Part shown: positions 1 to 6,658 of the stretch, piece after piece
How the letters are laid out: the number at the start of each line of letters is the position of its first letter
How positions within the stretch are numbered: the stretch's first letter is position 1
From: Bacteroidales bacterium
Lineage (GTDB): Bacteria; Bacteroidota; Bacteroidia; Bacteroidales; Paludibacteraceae
Length of the DNA: 8,828 bases
Assembly: GCA_900768725.1 (NCBI GenBank)
Contig: CAAGDU010000162.1
Location: forward strand, 1-8,828
Direction: 5' to 3'
Notes under the pieces: model-generated
The model's input: the letters and a program-made list of their open reading frames with translations, nothing else
Database searches by the model: none
Told to the model about the DNA's origin: nothing
Translations under genes and position numbers: made by a program

Positions 1-1280
1 ACGTTCTTCAGCGCGGCGGCAATCACCTTCATGTGGTTGTCGGTATAGACGCGGCGCGGGATGCAGAGGCGCACGAGGTCAAGTCCGCTGAAGCGGTTCT
101 CGCGCGTTACGGGGTCGCGGTCGGCGAGGATATAGCCTATCTCACACGCGCGGATACCTGCCTCTAAATAGAGTTCGCAGGTCAGCGTCTGCGCAGGGAA
201 CTCCTCGATAGGCACATGCGTCAGCACTTTGTCGGCATCCACGAAGATGGCATGTCCGCCTGCGGGACGCTGATAAGGAATGCCGTACTCATCCAGCAGC
301 GATGCCAGATACTCCACTTGGTGGATACGCGTCTGCAGCATGTCGAAATGCGTGTTCTCTTCCAGTCCCACTGCCAGTGCCGCCATATCGCGACCGTTCA
401 TACCGCCGTAGGTGATGAAGCCCTCGAAGGGGATGCAGAACTGTTTGCAGCCTTCGTACCACTCTTCTTTGTTGGTTGCGATGAAGCCACCCATGTTCAC
501 CAAACCGTCTTTCTTGGCAGACATCGTCATCGAGTCGGCGTAGGAGAACATCTCTTTCGCAATCTCTTGGATGGTCTTGTCTTGATAGCCTTCCTCGCGG
601 GTCTTGATGAAGTAGGCGTTTTCGGCGAAGCGCGCCGAGTCCATGTTCACAGGTACGCCGTATTTATGGCAGAGGGCGCAGGTCTCGCGGATGTTCTGCA
701 TGGAGACGGGCTGTCCGCCTACCGTGTTGTTGGTTACGGTCAGCACCATGAATGGCACGTTCCCCGGGTTGTCTTTCAGTATCTGCTCCAGTTTCTCAAG
801 GTTCACATTGCCCTTGAAAGGTATCTCCAACTGGGTGTTCTTTGCCTCGTCGATGGTTACATCGATGGCAAACGCCTTGCGCGATTCGATATGCCCTTTC
901 GTGGTGTCGAAGTGCGCATTGCCGGGGATGACTTGTCCGGGTTTCACGAGGTAGGAGAAGAGCACATTCTCTGCTGCACGCCCTTGGTGCGTGGGGATAA
1001 CGTAGTTAAAACCCGTCAGGCGAGTGATGGTCTCTTTCAACTCGAAGAACGACCGTGCGCCGGAATAACTCTCATCGCCCATCATCAGCGCTGCCCATTG
1101 GCGGTCGGACATAGCGCCTGTGCCGGAGTCGGTCAGCAGGTCGATGTACACTTGCTCGGAACGGAGCATAAACACATTGTTCTTGGCTCCTGCGAGCCAC
1201 TGTTCGCGCTCTGCGCGTGTGGATTTGCGGATGGGTTCCACCATCTTAATCTTCCACGATTCAGCAAAAGGTAATTCCAT
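1..1280 (-). CDS. tnaA: Tryptophanase (tryptophan indole-lyase), 3' end cut off by window
   Basis: PLP-dependent beta-eliminating lyase that splits L-tryptophan into indole, pyruvate and ammonia in the cytoplasm. The visible 426 residues start MELPFAESWKIKMVEP at an ATG whose complement ends at 1280. About 30-40 C-terminal residues lie beyond the window, since the family is usually about 460-470 long. Recognisable parts are the phosphate-binding QGR (99-101), DSARFAENAYF with Asp214 and Arg217, and MSAKKD with Lys257 as the Schiff-base lysine. Tryptophanase and tyrosine phenol-lyase are close relatives. Here residue 125 is Asp (phenol-lyase has Thr) and residue 381 is Ile (phenol-lyase has Arg), so I call tryptophanase. 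The gene lies 122 nt after the S41 protease stop, across a repeat-rich spacer. A weak TACTTTG box (complement of 1341-1347) could be its -7 element, but I see no matching -33 box, so its promoter is unresolved. Confidence 0.95.
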   Translation of the reverse strand, partial: MELPFAESWKIKMVEPIRKSTRAEREQWLAGAKNNVFMLRSEQVYIDLLTDSGTGAMSDRQWAALMMGDESYSGARSFFELKETITRLTGFNYVIPTHQGRAAENVLFSYLVKPGQVIPGNAHFDTTKGHIESRKAFAIDVTIDEAKNTQLEIPFKGNVNLEKLEQILKDNPGNVPFMVLTVTNNTVGGQPVSMQNIRETCALCHKYGVPVNMDSARFAENAYFIKTREEGYQDKTIQEIAKEMFSYADSMTMSAKKDGLVNMGGFIATNKEEWYEGCKQFCIPFEGFITYGGMNGRDMAALAVGLEENTHFDMLQTRIHQVEYLASLLDEYGIPYQRPAGGHAIFVDADKVLTHVPIEEFPAQTLTCELYLEAGIRACEIGYILADRDPVTRENRFSGLDLVRLCIPRRVYTDNHMKVIAAALKN

Positions 1281-1293
1281 GGTATTAGTATTA

Positions 1294-1383
1294 AATTTGA
1301 AAATTAAGAATTTGAAAATTTGAAAATAGCCATGCGGAAACAAAGTATAATTTGAAAATTAGAAATTTGAAAATAGCCATGCG
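1294..1383. repeat. AT-rich tandem direct repeats upstream of tnaA
   Basis: The 20-mer aatttgaaaatagccatgcg occurs identically at 1317-1336 and 1364-1383. Each copy is preceded by aatttgaaaatta (1294-1306 and 1349-1361). The first unit is 8 nt longer because tttgaaaa is duplicated. Related aattt/caaatt words continue to about 1420 and form the last codons of the neighbouring protease gene. The repeats fill most of the 122-nt gap between the two genes. Function is unknown. Confidence 0.8.
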
Positions 1384-1402
1384 ATACTAATAATTTACAA
1401 AT

Positions 1403-3007
1403 TTACAAATTTTCAAATTGTTCCACCGCCCTCTCCAACTCCTTGTCAAACCGCAGTTGGTAGGCTATCTGCCCTTTCTGGTAGTAGTAGCGCAGCACTA
1501 TCTCGCTGCCGAGCATCTGCTTCACCTCGTTGATGTTGCGTGCTATCGCTTCGCGGAACGAGGGTTTGAGTGCAGGTTGCAATGCTTCCAGTGCCGCCAG
1601 CGTGGTGGAGTCGATATCCTCATGGCGCGCCATATCCAGCACCTCGGCGTAGTACTTGCTCGTCTCCGTCTCGTAGGTGAACCCTTTCTCGTCAAGGAAA
1701 CGGCAGAAGTCCTCTATCTCTTCGTCCGTCAGTGTGAACACCTCCGGCGCGGCGATGGTGTCGTGCAGACGGTGGTAGCGCGTGGCGTAGTCGAAGAACA
1801 TGTTCTTGATATACAGCGAGTAGCATATATCTACCTTCGCCGAGTCTTCTATCACGATGTCAGGCAGTATGCCGCCCGCCGTGTCGCGTTTCAGCGTGTT
1901 GCCTTTCTGCTGCTCTGCGTAGTCGATGGCTTGTATGCACCGCCCCGACGGCAGGTAGTACTTCGAGGTCGTTACTTTTAGGTGCCCGTCGTAGGCGATG
2001 GGGCGCACGTTCTGCACCAGCCCTTTGCCGAAGGTGCGTTGCCCGATGAGGGTGGCGCGTTTCAGGTCTTGCAGACTGCCACTCACAATCTCGCTTGCCG
2101 AAGCCGAGTTCTTATCCACCAGCACCACCAGCGGCAGGTCGGGGAAACGCACAGGTGACTGCGTAATATAATGGCGGCAGGAAGCCTGCGTCTTACCTTT
2201 TGTAGAAACGACCTCCGTGTCTTTGTCCACAAACAAATTCACAATCCGTATCGCCTCGTCCACAATCCCGCCGCCGTTCCCGCGCAGGTCAATGATAAGC
2301 CCTTGGATATGCTTGTTATAATAGAGGTCATCCACCGCCGCGGCAAAATCCCGCGCCGAGTTCTCCGTGAACTCCCGAAAAGAGATATACCCGCAATATC
2401 CCTCCCCCTTTAAGGGGGAGTCGGAGGGGGTCTTAATAACTGTATAATAATCCACCGCATCAAGGTGTATATCTTCCCGCGCAAAAGACTTCGTGAACGG
2501 TTTGTCCACGCCCTCGCGTTCCAGCACCAGCGTTACCGTTGTCCCGGGCACGCCGCGCAGGTTATTGCTCACCTCGCTCACCGTCTGCCCCTTGGTGCTG
2601 ATACCGTCCACCGACACTATCCTGTCGCCTGCCAGCACGCCGTTGCGTTGCGCGGGCTTGCCCTCGTAGGGGTTGGCGATGAAGGTCTGTCGCTCGCCCT
2701 GCACCTCGCGCTGCTGTATCAGCGCGCCTATGCCGCCGTACTTGCCTTGTGTCATCATGCGCAGGTCATCGTCTTTCTTCTTGGGAAAATAGACGGTGTA
2801 GGGGTCCACCTTGCGCAACATCGCGTTGATGGCAGTCTCCGTGAGTTGCTCGTAGTTGAGTGTGTCCACATAGTTCATATCCAACTGCCTGAGCACATCG
2901 CTAAAGATAGTGAGCGCCTCATCCGCCCGCGCCGTCTTCTGCTGCGCCGCCGCCCCTGCACAAAAGCAGACTGCTATGATAGTGATAAAGAAATAACGTG
3001 TTCTCAT
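1403..3007 (-). CDS. Exported S41-family C-terminal processing peptidase with PDZ domain
   Basis: Periplasmic serine protease of the CtpA/Prc type (MEROPS S41), which degrades or trims proteins from their C-termini. I start it at MRTRYFF (ATG, complement of 3005-3007), giving 534 residues. A start five codons upstream (3022) is possible. The open frame runs up to 3196, but that extension crosses the promoter at 3039-3070 and the end of the next gene. Residues 1-21 form a signal peptide ending AGAAAQQ. A PDZ domain covers about 91-165. The protease core contains LRGNGGG (241-247), Ser303 in NSASASEI, Lys328 in FGKG and Gln332; the Ser-Lys spacing of 25 matches the family. Residues 193-203 (TPSDSPLKGEG) are encoded by a palindromic repeat and look like an insertion. 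The C-terminus EQFENL runs into the AT-rich repeats downstream. Substrate unknown. Confidence 0.93.
   Translation of the reverse strand: MRTRYFFITIIAVCFCAGAAAQQKTARADEALTIFSDVLRQLDMNYVDTLNYEQLTETAINAMLRKVDPYTVYFPKKKDDDLRMMTQGKYGGIGALIQQREVQGERQTFIANPYEGKPAQRNGVLAGDRIVSVDGISTKGQTVSEVSNNLRGVPGTTVTLVLEREGVDKPFTKSFAREDIHLDAVDYYTVIKTPSDSPLKGEGYCGYISFREFTENSARDFAAAVDDLYYNKHIQGLIIDLRGNGGGIVDEAIRIVNLFVDKDTEVVSTKGKTQASCRHYITQSPVRFPDLPLVVLVDKNSASASEIVSGSLQDLKRATLIGQRTFGKGLVQNVRPIAYDGHLKVTTSKYYLPSGRCIQAIDYAEQQKGNTLKRDTAGGILPDIVIEDSAKVDICYSLYIKNMFFDYATRYHRLHDTIAAPEVFTLTDEEIEDFCRFLDEKGFTYETETSKYYAEVLDMARHEDIDSTTLAALEALQPALKPSFREAIARNINEVKQMLGSEIVLRYYYQKGQIAYQLRFDKELERAVEQFENL
2400..2434. repeat. GC-rich palindromic repeat inserted in frame in the S41 protease gene
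   Basis: A 9-bp inverted repeat, ctccccctt (2402-2410) and aagggggag (2412-2420) around one central base, is followed by tcggagggggtctt. Read on the minus strand it encodes residues 193-203 of the protease, TPSDSPLKGEG, between the PDZ domain and the GYISF strand of the catalytic domain. Its sequence style (runs of C and G) differs from the flanking codons. From memory, near-identical words occur dispersed in many Bacteroidales genomes, but I cannot count them here. Confidence 0.7.
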
Positions 3008-3038
3008 AATAAATGCTGTCATTTTTCTAATCCGTACG

Positions 3039-3070
3039 CAAAGGTAGTAAAAAAATGGTACATACGCAAA
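3039..3070 (-). promoter_or_regulatory. Bacteroidota-type promoter for the S41 protease
   Basis: On the minus strand, TTTG (complement of 3067-3070), a 20-nt spacer and TACCTTTG (complement of 3039-3046) match the TTTG / TAnnTTTG consensus exactly. Transcription would begin near 3033-3036, about 25-30 nt before the ATG at 3007. This supports the short start over the 3196 start. Confidence 0.85.
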
Positions 3071-3078
3071 TAAATTCG

Positions 3079-3114
3079 AAAAAAATCTCCGTTGCCAAAA
3101 AGATTGCCGCGGAG
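3079..3114 (-). terminator. Probable weak terminator after the glycosyltransferase gene
   Basis: On the minus strand CTCCG (complement of 3110-3114) pairs with CGGAG (complement of 3087-3091), and an A then seven T (complement of 3079-3085) follow. The stem is only 5 bp with a large loop, so efficiency is uncertain. It lies just after the glycosyltransferase stop and before the protease promoter, the expected place. Confidence 0.5.
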
Positions 3115-3147
3115 AGGAGGAGGAAAGAGAGCTTAACGCACAAGAAG

Positions 3148-4302
3148 TTATAATTTGTTGAACACTATGCGGATAGCATCTGCTATCTGTGTCCACGTGT
3201 ACTTTTTAGCTTCCTTGTAAGCTGCGTCTGCCATAGATTGGCGTCTTGCTGTATTGGATAGAAGCAATTGTAGGTTATTGGCAAATGTGTCTATATCGGC
3301 ATATTCAGATAGTAGTCCCGTTTCGCCGTCTTTCACTACAAAAGGAATACCACCCACCCGAGTTGCTACAATGGGCAAATGAGCAGCCATGGCTTCCACC
3401 AACGCTATCCCTTGACTTTCCTCTTGGCTATGAAGGGCGAAGATAGCTGCACGGGAGTATAAGTTCCGCAATTCATCTTGTGGCAAGTCCACTCGAATGG
3501 AGATGCGTTCTTTATTCGGCGAAGTCTCAATATATTTCAGCAACTCTTCATAATAGTCTTTCTCCGTTAAAACACCGGCAATAACTAATTTTGCTGAACG
3601 GTTCAGTATTGCCACATGATCAAACGCCTTTAACAATAACAGATGCCCTTTTCTACGCGAGATGGCTCCTACGGAAAGTATCGTATTGCTCTCATATTGA
3701 GGAATCCCGCAAAAGTAAACTTCATCTATTCCTTGTGGAATAACATACATCCAAGGTAAGTGATGTATTTTTCCTTTCTTATGGTATGCCTTTATTTGAT
3801 TTGCGACATATTCTGTATCCACTATCACATGTTCAGCCTCGTTTAGTATAGCAAATTCACTTCGGGACTGTCGAATATACTGATATAGATGTTTGAGGGA
3901 AAAATGTTTATTTAGCAAATTTCTTTTCTCTATGTGTAAGATACCGTGCACAGTATGCAGGACTTTGAAGCCATAAGCTTTTAGCACCCGAAATACATAA
4001 CCGCTATACTCACCTGTGCCATGTATGTGCACCACATCAGGATGAATGGCAACGATATCACGTAACACTTCGTTGGCTCGGTAAATGGCATCTTGATTGT
4101 GTATCCCTCTGTTGCAATAACGATGGATAGTGAGGTTACCCTGTCGCTCGCCCGTATCCATGCCGCCAATACGTGGCATATCGAAAACATCAATGACATC
4201 GTCCTTGCATAGTACATTGGCTAAGCCGTACACGGATGATTCTACTCCTCCACGAATACAATCGGGAGATAAAGGATAATTACCTACAATTGCTATTATC
4301 AT
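3148..4302 (-). CDS. Glycosyltransferase family 4 (GT-B fold, retaining)
   Basis: A 384-residue protein with the layout of GT4 enzymes, which transfer a sugar from a nucleotide-sugar donor to a glycan or lipid acceptor at the cytoplasmic side of the membrane. Visible motifs are the N-terminal GGVESS loop (18-23), HIHGTGEYSGY (92-102), PQGID (189-193) at the start of the donor domain, GAISRRKGH (212-220) with the basic residues that usually contact donor phosphates, and the family E-x7-E pair Glu295/Glu303 in EESQGIALVE. Donor and acceptor cannot be read from sequence, and no other polysaccharide gene is present, so it is an orphan. Sampled lines are about 32-38% GC against about 58% in tnaA and tsf, suggesting acquisition. 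The ATG lies 33 nt after the U-tract of an upstream RNA terminator. I found no consensus promoter in between, so expression may depend on read-through. Confidence 0.9.
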   Translation of the reverse strand: MIIAIVGNYPLSPDCIRGGVESSVYGLANVLCKDDVIDVFDMPRIGGMDTGERQGNLTIHRYCNRGIHNQDAIYRANEVLRDIVAIHPDVVHIHGTGEYSGYVFRVLKAYGFKVLHTVHGILHIEKRNLLNKHFSLKHLYQYIRQSRSEFAILNEAEHVIVDTEYVANQIKAYHKKGKIHHLPWMYVIPQGIDEVYFCGIPQYESNTILSVGAISRRKGHLLLLKAFDHVAILNRSAKLVIAGVLTEKDYYEELLKYIETSPNKERISIRVDLPQDELRNLYSRAAIFALHSQEESQGIALVEAMAAHLPIVATRVGGIPFVVKDGETGLLSEYADIDTFANNLQLLLSNTARRQSMADAAYKEAKKYTWTQIADAIRIVFNKL

Positions 4303-4334
4303 ATTTGCGTATAGTTATGAACCTATGCGCAAAT
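4303..4334 (-). other. Inverted repeat abutting the glycosyltransferase start codon
   Basis: On the minus strand ATTTGCG (complement of 4328-4334) and CGCAAAT (complement of 4303-4309) are perfect complements. Inside them ATAG (4323-4326) pairs with CTAT (4311-4314) around an 8-nt loop. The 3' arm ends at the base next to the ATG. It could be an mRNA hairpin limiting translation or a DNA operator. Confidence 0.45.
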
Positions 4335-4426
4335 AAAAAAGCGCAGGTTCGAGTTGTTTACTCGTCCTGCTGCTTAGGCCGTGAGAATTGCCTTCTAATG
4401 TAGAACGAGCAACTCACAACCTACGC
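4335..4426 (-). terminator. Terminal 24-bp helix plus U-tract of the structured RNA
   Basis: In the RNA read from the minus strand, the 25-nt arm at 4426-4402 pairs with the 28-nt arm at 4368-4341. There are 24 base pairs (three G-U), one bulged G and a 4-nt bulge (UAAA), and six U follow at 4340-4335. Two smaller hairpins compete with it. One is 4423-4375 (15 bp, including two U-G). The other is a compact terminator, GCAGG/CCTGC plus CGAGT/ACTCG, at 4370-4343. Both folds end at the same U-tract, so termination here is likely either way. Confidence 0.8.
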
Positions 4427-4665
4427 CGTGTAATTCATATACACACCGCACACCATACAAATAAGCATAGTATGCACATGCAATGAACACACTTAGTAAG
4501 CGTTTCAGTTGCCTCGTCTTGACATTAGGTTTCGAATTTCTCACGTTCAAAGCAGCCAAGAACAAAGCGTTAATAACGCCTTTTATTCAATATGTATAGC
4601 CGCCGTAGCGACTACTCACAGTTTAACATCGTATGAGAGGATGATACTTCGGAATCTGTTTCCGC
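4336..4665 (-). ncRNA. Unassigned structured RNA of about 330 nt between tsf and the glycosyltransferase
   Basis: This gene-free stretch has an exact promoter in front (4669-4700) and an intrinsic terminator at its end, and contains no open frame longer than about 15 codons on the transcribed strand. Predicted hairpins, given as plus-strand positions, include: 4650-4664 (5 bp, beginning at the expected 5' end); 4598-4613 (6 bp with a C-UACG-G tetraloop, a very stable UNCG type); 4564-4583 (8 bp, 3-nt loop); 4448-4481 (about 11 bp with a bulge); and the 24-bp terminal helix at 4341-4426. I checked by eye for conserved words of tmRNA, RNase P RNA and SRP RNA and saw none. It may be a free RNA, or a leader whose terminator controls the glycosyltransferase 33 nt further on. 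The 5' end is estimated from the promoter, not measured. Confidence 0.7.
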
Positions 4666-4668
4666 TTG

Positions 4669-4700
4669 CAAAGGTAGTGCTTTTATTTGATATGGGCAAA
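4669..4700 (-). promoter_or_regulatory. Bacteroidota-type promoter of the structured RNA
   Basis: On the minus strand TTTG (complement of 4697-4700), a 20-nt spacer and TACCTTTG (complement of 4669-4676) match the consensus exactly. It lies just after the tsf terminator, so it starts a new transcription unit. The predicted start near 4663-4666 coincides with the first hairpin of the RNA. Confidence 0.85.
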
Positions 4701-4710
4701 TATATAAGAC

Positions 4711-4743
4711 AAAAAAAACGTGATTGCGTTTTTGCAACCACGT
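4711..4743 (-). terminator. Strong intrinsic terminator after tsf
   Basis: On the minus strand ACGTGGTTGC (4743-4734) and GCAATCACGT (4727-4718) form a 10-bp stem with one G-U pair and a 6-nt loop. A run of eight T ends at 4711. It ends the ribosomal operon 26 nt after the tsf stop. Confidence 0.92.
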
Positions 4744-4769
4744 CTTTCTTTTGACTATTGTGAAAGAGA

Positions 4770-5759
4770 TTACTCCTCATTCAAGGTTACGCGACGGAAG
4801 TCGCTCACTTGCACGTTGTTCTTCTTCAGCACGTCTTTTACCAACTCTTTGGTCTCGCTCATGATGTATGCTTGCTCAACCAAAGTGTTCTCTTTCAAGA
4901 ACTTGCCGAGACGACCTTGCGCAATCATTTCCACTTTCTTCATGTTGATTTGCTGCTCTGCCTCAGCGGGTACGTTGGCACGAATCTCGCGTGCCTGTGC
5001 TGCCTGCTCCTCGGTGAGCCAGCCCTTAGCGGTGTTCGAGTCAATATGCTCGTCGCTATCTGCGTGCGCGGGGTTGATTCCTGCCTTGCGCAGTGCGTTC
5101 TCAACGGCTTTGTTGACCTCGTCTTGCTTGGTCTTCTCCACTGCCACTGCCAACTCTTTGTCCTTCACCTCTTGCGCTACATGGTCAGCATCCAGCGCGA
5201 TGGGCGACATAGCAGCCACCTGCATCGAGATACCGTGAACGGTCTCTTGGTCAGCATCTGCGTTGGCTACTGCCACCAGCGATGACAACTTGTTGCCAAG
5301 GTGGTTGTAAGCATCTACCTTCGGTGCACTCAGGAAAGCATAGTCGCTCAACTCCATTTTCTCGCCGGTTACACCCGAACGCTCGGTTACCAACTCTGCC
5401 ACCGTCAAGTCGCCTACCTTGATAGCCTTCAACGCCTCCAAGTCAGCAGGCTTGTGGTTCATGGCCACGTCGAGAATCAGTTTCACCAATCCTACGAAGT
5501 CAGCGTTCTTTGCCACGAAGTCCGTCTCGCACTTCACGGCTACGATAGCGCCAAACCCGTTCTCTGCCTTTGCCAATACGCAACCCTCCGATGCCTCGCG
5601 GTCGCTACGCTTGGCAGCGATGGCCTGACCGCGCTTGCGGAGCAGGTCCTTGGCTACCTCGAAGTCGCCGTTGGCCTCTTCAAGAGCCTTCTTGACGTCC
5701 ATCATACCTGCGCCCGTGATGTCGCGCAGTTTCTTAATATCTGCTAATGAAACAGCCAT
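4770..5759 (-). CDS. tsf: Elongation factor Ts
   Basis: Guanine-nucleotide exchange factor that releases GDP from EF-Tu during translation. The protein has 329 residues. The N-terminal UBA-like region (about 1-50: LADIKKLRDITGAGMMDVKKAL) is followed by the signature TDFV (79-82, in CETDFVAKN), whose Asp80 and Phe81 enter the EF-Tu nucleotide site in characterised homologues. The rest covers the core subdomains, with a long Lys/Glu-rich helical segment around 196-260, and the C-terminal part ends DFRRVTLNEE. It lies 32 nt after rpsB in the usual order. A GGAG sequence (complement of 5768-5771) sits 8 nt before the ATG, a Shine-Dalgarno-like site that is uncommon in this phylum. A terminator follows directly, so this is the last gene of the operon. 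Confidence 0.98.
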   Translation of the reverse strand: MAVSLADIKKLRDITGAGMMDVKKALEEANGDFEVAKDLLRKRGQAIAAKRSDREASEGCVLAKAENGFGAIVAVKCETDFVAKNADFVGLVKLILDVAMNHKPADLEALKAIKVGDLTVAELVTERSGVTGEKMELSDYAFLSAPKVDAYNHLGNKLSSLVAVANADADQETVHGISMQVAAMSPIALDADHVAQEVKDKELAVAVEKTKQDEVNKAVENALRKAGINPAHADSDEHIDSNTAKGWLTEEQAAQAREIRANVPAEAEQQINMKKVEMIAQGRLGKFLKENTLVEQAYIMSETKELVKDVLKKNNVQVSDFRRVTLNEE

Positions 5760-5791
5760 ATTCTATTCTCCAATTTTACGGTTTAACCAAA

Positions 5792-6658
5792 TTACTCTGC
5801 TGCGGGAGCCTCTGCTGCCGGTGCTTCCTCTGCGGGAGCAGCCTCTACGGGTGCCTCAGCAGGCTTCTCTGCCTTGTCGGCAGCGGCTTTGCGAACGCGC
5901 TGGCGACGCTCCTTGGGAGCAGGTGCCTCGGTGTTAGCCTGTGCCTGTGCTGCTTCCTCATCGGCCTTCTCTACCTTGCGCTCCTCCAAGCCCTCTCGGA
6001 TAGCACCGCATACTGCGCTCAGAATCACGTCAATAGAGTTCGTTGCGTCATCGTTGGCAGGGATAACGAAGTCAATGTTGTTCGGGTTCGAGTTGGTATC
6101 TACAATGCCGAATACGGGAATACCCAGACGGTTAGCCTCTGCCACGGCAATGTGCTCTTTCATCACGTCCACTACGAACACTGCGCTCGGCAGACGGGTC
6201 ATGTCAGCGATAGAGCCGAGGTTCTTCTCCAACTTCTCGCGTTGACGGGTGATTTGCAGTTTCTCGCGCTTCGAGATGTTATCGAAAGTGCCGTCGGTGG
6301 TCATCTTGTCGATGGTGGCCATCTTCTTCACAGCCTTGCGAATCGTGGGGAAGTTGGTCAACATACCACCTGCCCAACGCTCCGTGATGTAAGGCATGCT
6401 CACCTCTTGTGCGTGAGCGGCAACTACGTCTTGTGCTTGTTTCTTCGTACCTACGAACAGCACCTTGCGACCGGACTTAGCCAAGTTTTTCAGTGCCTCT
6501 GCTGCCTCGTCAATCTTAACAGCGGTCTTGTTCAAGTCAATGATGTGGATACCGTTGCGCTCCATATAGATATAAGGAGCCATTGCGGGATTCCATTTGC
6601 GTTTCAGGTGCCCGAAGTGGCAACCTGCTTCGAGAAGTTGGTCAAAATTCGTTCTCAT
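5792..6658 (-). CDS. rpsB: 30S ribosomal protein S2
   Basis: Small-subunit protein that binds late on the solvent side of the 30S head-body junction together with S1-type proteins. It has 288 residues starting MRTNFDQLLEAGCHFGH. The S2 landmarks are GHLKRKWNPAMAPYI (16-30), VLFVGTKKQA (66-75), RWAGGMLTNFPTI (94-106), and GIPVFGIVDTNSNP with FVIPANDDA (179-205). From about residue 230 the protein ends in a low-complexity tail rich in Ala, Pro, Glu and Lys, with repeated EAP units. Bacteroidales S2 proteins often carry a variable C-terminal tail, so I read it as natural, not as a broken end. The gene is preceded by a 203-nt structured gap, unlike the tight spacing elsewhere in the operon, which hints at separate control of rpsB-tsf. 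Confidence 0.98.
   Translation of the reverse strand: MRTNFDQLLEAGCHFGHLKRKWNPAMAPYIYMERNGIHIIDLNKTAVKIDEAAEALKNLAKSGRKVLFVGTKKQAQDVVAAHAQEVSMPYITERWAGGMLTNFPTIRKAVKKMATIDKMTTDGTFDNISKREKLQITRQREKLEKNLGSIADMTRLPSAVFVVDVMKEHIAVAEANRLGIPVFGIVDTNSNPNNIDFVIPANDDATNSIDVILSAVCGAIREGLEERKVEKADEEAAQAQANTEAPAPKERRQRVRKAAADKAEKPAEAPVEAAPAEEAPAAEAPAAE

Noticed and set aside
216..1274. A 352-codon open frame on the plus strand
   Set aside because: It lies antisense to tnaA, which has full family motifs and a catalytic lysine. The plus-strand product is rich in His, Val and Leu with no recognisable domain, typical of a frame opposite a GC-rich gene.
1..1280. Tyrosine phenol-lyase instead of tryptophanase
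   Set aside because: The residues that mark phenol-lyase (Thr at 125, Arg at 381 in this numbering) are Asp and Ile here, as in tryptophanases.
3008..3196. N-terminal extension of the S41 protease up to 3196
   Set aside because: It would place the signal peptide 63 residues inside the protein, overlap the glycosyltransferase gene and translate through an exact promoter.
4314..4328. The 13-mer GCATAGGTTCATA is shared by the glycosyltransferase leader and the start of the lipoprotein gene (about 8464-8476)
   Set aside because: One shared 13-mer is expected about by chance in a window of this size, and the second copy is coding sequence.
4341..4364. A tRNA T-arm-like sequence (gcaggttcgagt) on the plus strand
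   Set aside because: No acceptor, D or anticodon arms surround it, and it is explained as the terminator helix of the minus-strand RNA.
4509..4754. An 81-codon open frame on the plus strand across the gene-free region
   Set aside because: It runs through the tsf terminator and the RNA promoter in antisense, has no recognisable features and no promoter of its own.
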